64,000 nucleotides of DNA from Paratinospora sagittata (Eukaryota; Streptophyta; Magnoliopsida; Ranunculales; Menispermaceae): contig CM069589.1 of the NCBI GenBank assembly GCA_035771175.1, forward strand, positions 25,500,201 through 25,564,200. The letters are read 5' to 3'. A program made the translations under genes and the position numbers. Below are positions 37,501-49,500 of this stretch, in pieces. Position 1 is the stretch's first letter; the number at the start of each line of letters is the position of its first letter. The notes beneath the pieces were generated by a model. It had not been told where the DNA came from. It saw nothing but the letters and a program-made list of their open reading frames with translations, and searched no databases.

Positions 37501-40500
37501 CATTGCCACATGCCAAAGTTGTTGGTGCCGTTGAATTTCTCCACCTCGAACTTTGCGTTGGACATCGAACTTCTTTGCCAAGGCCTGCTTGTGCTTGGAA
37601 TTTCCTCCTCCATTTAGACCGAAGATATGTATGACGCCGAAAAGTGCTTGAAAAACGATAAACGACTCCAACTAAGCTATATCAATAACTTAGGAGCTGA
37701 ATCTGCAGAAACTGATTGCACGGTTGCGTCCGGAACGGTCGAAAATGGTGGAAACGAGTCTGACTTTGTTGAAATCAGACGAAAAATGAACCGGATATGC
37801 TTGGTCAACCGAAAAAGGATTCGGTCAACTGCGGGCCGTAACGGGCTGGGTCGGATGAACAGTGTCGGGCCGAACGGTTGGGCCGAGATGAATAGTGGCT
37901 GACCGAGTGGGTTGGGCCGGTGATGAACAGTAACATACCGTGTGAGTGGGCAAGGGCCGGATGAACAGTGCGAGCCGAGATGAATAGTGGCGGACTGAGT
38001 GGGCTGGATCGGTGATGAACATTAGCAGACCATGTGGGCTGGACCGGTATGAACGGTGATGGACTGAGTGGCTAGGGCCGGATGAACAGTGCGGGCCGAA
38101 CGGGGAATGGGCCGGAATGAATAGTGGCAGACTGAGTGGGCTGGACCAGTTATGAATAGTGGCGGGCTGTGTGGGCTAGGGTCGGATGAACAGTGCGGGC
38201 CGAACAGGGAATGGTCCGGATGAACAGTGTAGGGCAGATGGGTCGGATCCGGGTCGGATTCGGATCGGATGAACAGTATCAGAGATGAACAGTGCCGGCA
38301 AACGCTGTACAGGGATCAAACTTTGATCGGCTCCTAGGAACTCGTTTCTTGTCCGTTTTTCTCGCCGTTGATTGCGTTGGACTCCTGGGAACAAGAGCCA
38401 CCTCCACGGATGATTAGAAAACAGTTCCGATCACGTTTACAGAATCTCGAAATTTCGACGCAGTCTCGAAAAATTCGACAGTGTCGGTTTTTTCTTCCAA
38501 AGCTTCACCTTGGCTCTGATACCAATTTGTTGTGTGGAATCGCGGTAAAGTATGAAAGAAAAAACAAGACAACAAATTTAACGTGGTTCGACAAATTGCC
38601 TACGTCCACGGGAGACAGCAAACTTGTATTATCAGAGATTACAAGCTACACCCTTAGGTGAATCTTACAAATTAGATCTCTTAAATAGATCTCTCAGAAT
38701 AGAACTCTCTAACTCTCAGGAATGAATTTGAAGAATGAAGTTAAGCTCTATTTATAGGAATATTCAGGGGTATTTTCGTAATTATAAATATATAATATAA
38801 TATATATTTAATAATATAATAATAATACCCTTTTGGCGCATTCGGCGCCGTCACAAAACGGGGCCGAATGCGCCACTTGCAACAGCCCCATTTTCTGCCA
38901 TTCTTGTCTGCCACCCCTGTTTGTCACATGGGGGTGATCCCCACAGAGGCAATCATTGAACCTTGCTCTATTGAATCTTTTCCTTGTGACTAGATGCTCC
39001 AAAAAATTAAGTCTGCAACCTTTCAAGTTTTGTCACGACGCCCCTGACGTTGGCTAACGTCATGACCGGCACAGCGTACTATACACTGTACATATCCATA
39101 TACAGTATATAATACACTGTCAGCCTTCACGTACTCTCACAAACCTTCCCAAAATGTACAATAAATCTTTTTTTTTATATACCACAAATCAAATCTCATA
39201 ACCATTCCATTCATTCACACATCAAATTATCATTTCCTCATCCAATATAAATATATGCCCACACATCCCATCTAGATGATAATACATATATCTATCATGT
39301 GTGATAATTATACATATCAAAATAACAAAAGTTATTTCCTCCAAGCAGACATACACATACCAGACTCACTCACGGAGTTTCCTTTTCCCTTCGACTCAAT
39401 ACCTGAAATATTGGAGGAAATGGGGTGAGCAAACAACAGCTCAGTGAATATAGTTCTTGAGATGACAATTATATACATTTAGAGAAATATGACATTTAAA
39501 ATCATTTCAAACACTTATGCAACACATGCATCATTCAACGAATATATTATACATGTCAACAACATAAATTTCATGAGTTTTCAATAATACAATGCACAAT
39601 CTCCCTCCTCCGCAAGGCAAGAGAGCGGGTCTAACCCTTATATGGCCGTTACAAGGTAGTCACAACCTCTCATTACCCAATGAACAGTCATTTCAAGGAT
39701 CCCAACCCTTGTTAGGACAGACCTACTGACAATGAGGACTCGCAAAACCTCATCCGGGTCTAGTGCCTAACGAAATGACAATGAGGACTCGCAAAACCTC
39801 ATCATTACAAACTCCAATTGCTAAAATCAGTTTGCATGATCCATAAAACTCAATGTATATATAAATATACCATGCATACAATCAAACATTTTATATATGT
39901 ATAATGTCATATAAGAACCAAATCAAGAAAACTATACTCACAGTGGGTACACGGGGTTTCTCTAAAATCAAGCAACAATGTTGCTTCCTCAAGAGCGTTT
40001 ATCCATGTCCTTAAGCTCTCAATTTAAACACTGAAATGACCATAGATTATCATGAGAATCATCATTTACCATTTCGGTAGCTACTAAAATATCAACACAC
40101 TGTTCACAGTACTATTTACTATTTTACTATTCACTATTCACTATTCACTATTACTATTTACATTAACTATTCACTATTCACTATTTATTTTTATTATTCA
40201 CTATTTACTATTTACTATTTATTTTTAGTATTCATCCGAAAGATGTAAATTGTATTAAAATTGTCAATTGGTCTCCAAACATTATGAAATTGAATCTAAT
40301 CACATATTCGGGGTTCTACAGGTCCAGGGAGCGTTTTTCTACCTTCCTAGCGGGTTTTCATTCACGTTGGGGTCAAAACCCCAATTTGTCAAAACGCCGC
40401 AAAATGGCTCCCACAACAAAATTTACTCCGCTAGAAAGGTTACATCTAGCTTAGATAGTAATTTTACGATGAAAAATAGCAAAAATAGCTTACCGGCACG

Positions 40501-43500
40501 TCGAATTTGGCGCGAATCCCGCGTTTTCTCTTTTTCTTCTTCTCCTTCTTCTCTCTGTTTCTCTCCTTCCGTCTCTTTCTGCTTCTGCAACTTCTTCCTC
40601 TTCCTTCCTATTTCATTTCATTTTTTTTTTATTTTTTTTTATTTTTTTATTCTAGTTGCACACGTTGGATGCAACTAGAAAGATTTTTGTTTTTTATTTT
40701 ATTTTATTTTATTTTTTATTTAGATTTATATATATAAATGATTCCATGCACCTTGACTCCCTTTATTAACTAACTCCTCTATCAAATTTCATTAAATTCA
40801 TTCAATCATAATCAAATCCACATTTTTAATTAACCAATCCCATAAATTAATCAATTTACTTCACCTTCATTTTTTTTATAGGATGCTCTCATATGTATCA
40901 TCTTCATTTCATAATTTTATTTATTTACTAATCATACACGCGTATATTTAGCGCATACGTATCAAATACGTGTATTATTACGCGTATATTTAGCTCATAC
41001 GTATAAAATACGTGTATTATACATCTCGATATACGCATACTTCAACGTATGTATTTAATTAAATTTACGGGGTGTTACAATCTCCCCAACTTAAGGAATT
41101 TCGTCCTCGAAATTTAGAAAGGACGATTCCTCAAGTGATACTCACTCCCAGAAAACTGCTCTCGCATTTTATATTCTGCTTCCATGTTTGCTCTTCTTGA
41201 TACGTGGTATCCTCCCCAACTTAGCGTTGAGTTATATCCATAACATATATGAAATCCGAATGACATTTCTTCAACATCAATATATAGAAACTATTATGGA
41301 CACCTATCAACTGTGACAGCAGAGCAAATCGGTAAGCCAATGGACCTATCCTCTCAAGGATCTCTCATGGTCCAACAAATGTGAGCTTTCTTTTCATTCC
41401 AAATCTCATTTGGCCTTTCTGTGGTAAGACCCTTAGCAAAATTTAGTCAGTCACAATATAACAACCTTGTGTATTTAATGATATCCTGTGGCACCAAGAA
41501 CAATAACTCCATACTTTCAAATCAACAAGTTGGAGATCTATAAGGCTTATTATCAAGTGCCATCGTTATGCTATTATCATAGTTGCTTATACACATAAGT
41601 TTACACACATAAAGTATTCCTTCCAACGTTCACCAAAATTCACGTATACCAGACCCGAGCATGCTCGCAAGCATCAAAGTCACTCTCTCAGTCTGTCAAC
41701 CAGTCTGAGAGTACATATCACACTGAGAAGGAGATGAGTACCAATACGAGTCTGCATCATATATCAGATCTCGACACAATCTTCGGATCTTAATCCGACA
41801 TGAAAAATATCTGAGTACTCCCATCAAATCTCTCTATCTCACACATATACAATCTGCTCAGTCTATCAATAGAATTTTGGTGTTCATTGGAAGAATATAT
41901 AGACTTACCAGTCCACTAATAATGGTTATCCAACTGGTATCATTTCTACCCATAACCCATAAGATACCATTTGAATCCCATCTTTATTTAACACAATCCA
42001 TATTACCAAGTTCATACTCTTTCATACTGATATCATACTCGTCTCATAAACCTTACTCGCTGAATATGAGTATCACTTAGCTGAACATGCATTCGAGCAC
42101 AAATATCAACACATGGAGTAATTACTTGTGCCTTCAAATATTTGGTAGTGGTAGTGCACGAGAATAACTATCCTGAGGGTGAATAAAAATTATTTGGTAG
42201 TGATTTGATGAGAGCATTGCCTCTATAATAAAAGGTCACACTATCTTCAGATTTGAAGAGTCTGAAGTAATTATTTGAACGAACAAAAAAAAAAACTGAA
42301 TATGAGGTAATAAATGTGGCAAGAGTTCCCGAAGGATTTGATTTTATATTGAATTATTATCTTGGGAAAGACCAATATGTTGTTGAGGCATTGAGCAGGA
42401 AACAGACTGAAACTGGAGTAGTATCTATCAGTGAGGAGAGGATGGGAGCTCATGTTCATGGTCTTAGACATAGGTTGTAAGCCACTTGCATCCATAGTGC
42501 TTAGTCATTTTTTAAAATTCATGCATGTATTAAGTTTTCTTTCAAAATGCATTTCAAGTGTTTAAACATGTTTTTTTAATATTTTTATGTTCTTAAACCA
42601 TTACAAACTTGTTTGAATCAATGTTACTTTAGTTTCATCAAAATCACATATATACAGTTTTTTCAAAAACTTTTATGGCTTGGTTTTTCAAATATAGCTT
42701 GTCTTTTAACATATACTTAAAATCTTTGTTTGACGTGTTTTTGAAAGGTTTCGATCATCAAACTTTGTGTATTTCAATCCTATTTTGTTGCCTAAATAAA
42801 TCCACATAGTTAGAAATTCAAAAATCTAAGTTTTACACACTTGATGGCTTAACTGGCAAAAGAGTTTGATTGGATTGAAACCGACTTGATTGAAAGAAGT
42901 TGACTGGATTGAAACCAATCGACTGGATTGCATCCATTCGACTGTGTTAAATAGAAATACGATTCTCATTTCTGAAACGCGCTTCCGTCTGGCGAGTGCA
43001 TTTTGGGGTTTTTGGACTATTTTTAAGAAACACGTTTCTGTTGAGAGAAATGTGCTTCTCCCTGTCGAGACATGGTTTCAACATTCTGAAATTCAAGTTT
43101 TGAATCCCCAACAGCTATGTTTTTGTGTCTAACGGCTATAACTTGCTTCTAAATTATTAAATACACCTTTCCTAGCCATTTTAAATACAAGAGAGACGTA
43201 TATAAGAGTGATTTCAAATTTTCTACTCCTTTCTCCATTTTTAAAGTTTCAAAATAAAAAATGAGTTGATTCAAAAGAGTTTTCAAAGCTTTCATTGTGT
43301 GCATCATTCTAAAGCTTCATCAAATCATTCTTGAGCAATTATTGATGCAAGTGAGGTAAAATTGTTTGTATGGTCTCTCCAATCCTTGAACTTAATGTTT
43401 TATATCTTGTATTAATTGATTTGTAGTCCTTGAACTCCAGTATAATTGTTCTAATTGCTTAGAACAAACATTTAATATTTTCTCTCTTTGGTCTGATTCT

Positions 43501-46500
43501 AGTTGAAACAAAACAAGTTAAAGTGATTGTGAATCACTTGTGATTCCAAAGTTGGAATCATGGTCCTAGTTTCACCCTAAATCTTGAAAACAGTGTGTAG
43601 GTTCTTCCTTAGCCTGTAAAAGGATATTGTAGGTTCGCCCTTAACCCGTAAAATGATAGGTTTGCCTTGAACTTCTTAGAAAGCTTTGTAACAGTTTGAT
43701 TAACAACCTTGAAGTGAATTCGAGAAAGTGAAATCCTAGAGAATGTTTCTCTAAGTATAGATGTAGGAAAAAGTTTTCGGAACCACGTAAAAATTCTCGT
43801 GTCTTTATATTTAAATTCTTTATTTTACCTATGCTCACAATTTATTTGAGCAATAACCTGAACCAATTGAAGAATCCCACAAGATAAAATTAAAACTGAC
43901 TTAATTGGCTGAGACACCCAATTCACCTCCCACCTCCGGGTGTCCAACACACATAATCAATGCAAGTTTAAAACTCCATGGAGTGTGATTATCCATCTTT
44001 ATTCAAGTTATGTGAGTAGTGTCTCAAGGCTTATTTGAAAGCATATAGCCAATAGGGATTCACTTTTCATTTCATCTCAATGTCACATTTAAATTTGAAC
44101 TTGAATATCTGCCATCAATGATGCTTAATAATGAAGTTTAGTTAATTGTCTAGTGTGATCCATCTATGACTTTGTTAAAAATCTGTCAACTCTACTCTCT
44201 TGCAGACAAACCCAATACAAATCATAAATAGCTTTACTCGAAATAGTAGATCACATACTTTCATATTTCACCCAACTGACTTATATTCACGCTAAAACCC
44301 TCTTTTAATTCAGCTCAACAAGTTTACTAGAATGTTAGGTCTGATTATCCTTGTAGGAAGTACTCTCAAACTATTCAATTATGTCCAAAGACATAATTTC
44401 TCAAAATAAACAAATTGAACAAAAATTGAAAGTATACTTTCCATACCATGCATTCATTGCCAAAAATTACACATAGAATAGAGAAATGGAATTCTGAGCA
44501 TACCCTTTTCTTGTAGATTGATGGCCCTTTTATAGTGTTAGGTGGATCCTTTACATTTATGAAAATTATTAATTACAGGGTAGCATTTGAGCTTTTTCCT
44601 TATAAAGGATATATGGAACATCTCGTGCCTTGAGATGTGCGTTGTCATGATCAAATTTTCTTTGGGTTGGTGTGAGTTGTATGTCGTGCGTGAGTGAATC
44701 TTGGCCATGATCGGAGGTAGGCCCTCGGTTGTGGTCGAGGGGGCCTCGGCCATGGCTGAGGGATGGCGTCTCAATTGTGGCCTAGGTAGGATGCCCCGGC
44801 CGTGGCTGTGGCATGGGGCCTCGGCTGTGGCTGAGGCATGCACCTCGACTAATGCCGAGGAGGCCTCGCTCGCGGCCAAGGCATGCCCCTTTGTCATGGC
44901 TGAGGGGGCCTCGGCCATGCCTCAACTACGTCCGAGGGGGCCTTGGTCGTGGCTGAGGGCGCTTCAGACTTGGTCGAGGTTGGCACCTCGGCCTACCTCG
45001 ACCAATGTCAGGGCGTTGTTCTTGGCCCTAGCCAAGGTAATTCATTCGGGAGCGGCCGAGGGTGTTTCCTTCGGTCTTCGACTTGGTTCTTTTCACTGTG
45101 TTTGGGCCAATCTCAAATGGTTTTTGGATGTCTATTTTTTGGGCCAATCTCAAGTGTTTTTTGGATGTCTATTTTTTGGTACAAGAATGCACATGCTATC
45201 AGAACTATGTTTTCCTCGAACTTTGTTTATGACTTGGAGTTAATCAATTTTGGTATAGCACATTCAATAATAATATGATGATATAAATGATAAATACAAT
45301 TTAAATTCTACTCATAATGATCCCAGGATAAATTTGAGAACAAGCTTGATTATGCATACACTTTCAACTTAAGTTCACCCCACCCCAGTACCCCACATTT
45401 TTCCCCTGCAAATATATAGAACATATATGGCTTATTACTATTCCTTTCAATTAGATTTCCAGCATGTTAATCAATCAAGTAATATTCAAAGAACCTTATT
45501 TAAACCACTAATTTTATTTCTAGGTGACATCTAAGTCATTTCATACTTCAAAGTAGTGTTTAGTCACCCATTCTCATACTTGAGCATGGTTTTATAGCAT
45601 GTACTAACATTTACAACAATAATTGGTTCATGAAATCAATTCCCACAAGTTTCTAATACGGTTTCCAACTAATTCCTATTATAAACCATTTCCCAACCGA
45701 TTCTCCACACCGATTCCATGTTCCAACAACCTTGCTGAGATTTTTATGGATTATCATTACCAACAACATCTAATCCATTCTAGTTTAACAATTTCAAAGC
45801 CCAAAACTTGAGTTCAGGATTTCCCAAACTCAAACCCTAACCCTAGGTTAGGATCTGAGTTCTACAACCCAATTAAAATAATTAGAATTACAACTATGTG
45901 TTGTAATCTACCTAAAACTTCAATCTCAACACTAAGTTCAGTTACAACAACATAGTTGCTGTTCTTTCCAGATTCTTTCATCATTAACCATTTGTAAATC
46001 ATCCTAAAATCACAAATTCAAGGTCTAAACCAAAAGGTTTGGGTTTTCCAAATTGAAACCTACCCTTTCATCACTCTCCAAGCTGCTACAACTCAAACAA
46101 CTAACCCAAATTACAACTTCATGTTGCAATTTTCAAAACTAACAAGAAATTATATGTTTTAGGTAACAAATCCTTATTTTTGGGTTGATTCCACCAAAGC
46201 CTACCTTTCTCCCCTCTTCCCCTTTGTTCTCTAGCTTCTTGGGCCGAAATTCAACTCAAAATGAAGAAAGAAGCAGCTCTCGTCCCACCCGTCTATAATG
46301 ATCCACCGCCCACTGACCATTTAATAAAAGAATAGATTTCTGGGCCAATCTAGTCGACTAGTTTGCCCCAATTTTTCAAATTTCGCTTTTTTTCTACCTG
46401 ATTAGACATGCAACCAATGTACACCATATATAGGTGTATTATACCCAAATTCGTGGAAACCTCACTCTGCATCCATTTATACCACTTTCAAACCTATTAG

Positions 46501-49500
46501 ACAAATCAACGAAACACATGGATTGGCAAATGCAAATTAGGGTCTAGTTTTATGTAAATTGTTGGCCCCATTTAGAGCCTAGGAGGGGGGTGAATTGGAC
46601 TACATGTAAAATTTAAAACCTTTCTCTAAAATTAAAAATAAAGTGCAGGAAAGTAAAGAAAAATGGTGCACAAGATTTTTACGTGGTTTGGTTGTTCAAG
46701 CCTAAGTCCACGACTTGAACTCTCTGTTCAAGATTTCTCAAAACCCATTATTAGATCCTACATCAAGGGTGAGTATCAAACCAGTTACGCAACTCACCTT
46801 TCAGGTGTGAAGAACGTTTACAGACATTGTTTTCTAATCAGAGAACTTCTAATGACTAACAAGTCACTTGAATATAAATAAATGAAAGTTTGAGGATTTT
46901 ATTATCAAGAAAACCTTAGTGTACTTACAATGAAGCTTTGAATGTGTGCTTCGCACGTGTTAAATATATAATTATGTTATATTTTAAGTGCTTTAATGAT
47001 GTCCAAAGTTATAATAATCAAACTAATTCAATAAAACTAATTTAAAATAAAGAGGTAAGAGATTAAGACAAAATGAAGCTTACATGAATGAAATGTTGTC
47101 TAATGCGATTTATTTCAAAACCTTACTTTCTTTGTGAAACATGACCAAATACATTATTTTGAAATAAAAACTTATAATTACAACGCTTTAAAAACTTATG
47201 TATGAATTAGTTTAATGGACATCTTTTTTCAATAAAAATAATTTATTAAACAAGATAATTTTTTTTAAGAAATATAAATATATATTTTTATATATATTGT
47301 TCTACTTCTGCCATAATTCAAAAGGTTAATGAGGTAATGTGAAAGTTCAGAAGGGCTGAAAATCGCTTTGCCATTATGAGTGAACACATGGCGGCTCTTA
47401 TATTTAATATTTAATATTTATCTAAAATATTAAATATAAAATACTATTAACTATTATATAAAATATTACATGTAAACTACTATTAATGTAAAAAGTACAA
47501 AAATTAAAATTACTATGATAAATTAAAATAAAAGTAAAAAAATATATTTATTTAATGTTATTTTTGTTATATACCTAATAGGAGTCATTGCTACTTGACA
47601 ATTGACAAGAGAAAGAAAAGGTAGAAGGGTAAAAATGAAAATAAAACTTTTAACTTTCCACCAAGCATTAAATGCTTTGAAAAACAATAAATAAGTAAAC
47701 ACATTGCAGCTCTTGGAGAGACCACATCTGGTTCCGGTGGTACCGCATGAAGGGGGTGTAGTTTGTATACTGTACCAATATGTGCAGTACCTCATGATAG
47801 TACATGTGACGTCTTCGAGCAACGACTTTATTAAAAAAGTAATAACTTTTAACTTACAAAGCGATATGATTTTTTCATGAAAATATGGGTGGACAAATCC
47901 ATTGTAAACCCTGAGCAAAGTCGTGAAACACCAAAGAGGAAATGAGGTCAGAAGAGTCGCTTTCGGAACCCAAAAAAGTTTGTTCTTCTTGACACAGAGA
48001 CTAGCGAGCTGGTCCTTTCCAATAGCGCGTTGTTCTCAGGAAACTCGAGAACTCAGACTAGAGTTTGGTATTGGACTAGTGTGCTTGTCTTTGTACTAGC
48101 GTGAAATGGACAAAACCACCCATAATTTTTTGTGTTTTGACTAGCGTGCTGGTTGAAATTCCAAAAATACTGAGAACTTTTTGGGCTGGACTAGCGTGCT
48201 AGTCAATTTTACTAGTGCGTTGTTCTCTATTCTAGAAACTAGATTTAAGTGAATTAACCCACTAGCGCACTGTAGCACTGTGCTAGCACCCTGGTTGGAC
48301 CAAAAATACTTAAAAGTGATTTATCTTTTTGAAAATAGTACTTTAAACATTTTTGGTTTGAATTAAACACTTGAGCAAGTCTAAAATGATTTCAAAACAT
48401 TTAACAAACACTAACAAGGGTTTAACAAACACGAACAAAGGTTCAAAACATGTTTTAATCAAAGTTGAGAACTTTGTAAAATTAATGAAAATCTTTTGAA
48501 GAGTTTTGTGCATGCATGAGTACTTGGCTGAGAATACTAGAGAGGATCCTACAACCTAATAGAGATCTAAGCATATTACAAGGTAAATAGACTTGAATCT
48601 TCATGCTTGAACTCGATCGAGAATGCATCTAGCTTGAATGAATGATGTGATCTTTGTTTACAAGCTAAAATCCTCATTTTGAAAGATTAGTAATATGGAA
48701 TGTTCTTTGTAATCATCAAATTATCCATCATGGGGGTCATTGGTTCAACAAAAATGAGGGATGTTATGACTTATGATAATTTTGTTGCATCAACTTACTA
48801 TTTTATAATATGATGGGTAATCTTTATGGTTTTTTTGGATCTACTACTTCTGCATGCCATCTATTTGAGAATCAACTGGTGTCCAATGATGAGGGAATAG
48901 TCTCATATATTATTCAAGGGAAGTGCAAAACGTTGCACATATTAAATGTGTTGCGAGTGGGCATGTTTTTATATTTATAATATCATCTCCTCTTATGCAA
49001 TTTATATTAAGAGACCAACCTTTTCTACTTTCCTCAGGTCCTTTAAAATTTAAGATTTCAGAGTATGATGGAACCTTACCTAATCTTGTGATGGCCTCAC
49101 ATTCATGGACAAAGGTATTATACTTTGCACCTTATGTAATTTCTTTAAGAAAATTGTTTTGACAAAGCTTAATTATCAGCTATATTTACTTATCAAAGGG
49201 GAATGGAAAGAAAGATTAGAAAGATTTTGGCTTGGCAGGAAAAGCAACATTTTTTTAAAGATGGTTTCGTCACTTTTGGGGAATTTTCAATTGTGGCTCA
49301 CCGTATATTTTGTTTGGTATAGACTGTCTTAAGTAGAATAAATACTCACCAAGAGAAATTACAGATACTTCTTCTTTGTGAAAAGTTCCTTTTAGAGAAT
49401 TCTAATTATTTTTATCGAAATTTTCAGGTATCAAATGTTATCTTTCTAGACTCACCAGTTGGAACTGGATTTTCGTATTCAAGAACTTTGCATGGTTTTG

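Larger units (their letters stand above)
33878..38945 (-). mobile_element. Full-length Ty1/copia element, minus strand, 5,068 bp
   Basis: Two LTRs of 418 bp each flank gag, integrase and RT remnants on the minus strand. I count 18 mismatches between the LTRs (about 96% identity). The flanking pentamers are GATGC (33873-33877) and GAGGC (38946-38950), a target-site duplication with one change. The element split a LINE ORF1 remnant. Protease with the integrase N-terminus, and the RNase H core, are deleted, so it cannot move on its own. Confidence 0.92.
28869..49037 (+). other. SCPL intron 2, about 20.2 kb, filled with transposable elements
   Basis: GT at 28869 and AG at 49036-49037 bracket the sequence between exons that join in frame (…FEIG / GPLKF…). 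The host part appears limited to the first kilobase or so and the last few hundred bases. The rest is retroelement sequence or unassigned repeats, listed separately. Confidence 0.9.

Noticed and set aside
44538..45243. Long open frames on both strands (Ala-rich and mixed)
   Set aside because: They are by-products of the GC-rich palindromic repeat; no start context, exon signal or family match.
45831..45846. AAACCCTAACCCTA, telomere-like
   Set aside because: Only two units; too short for an interstitial telomere. Such telo-box strings occur by chance in plants.
47523..47918. 131-codon minus-strand frame
   Set aside because: AT-rich part of a solo LTR; residue composition and context do not support a gene.
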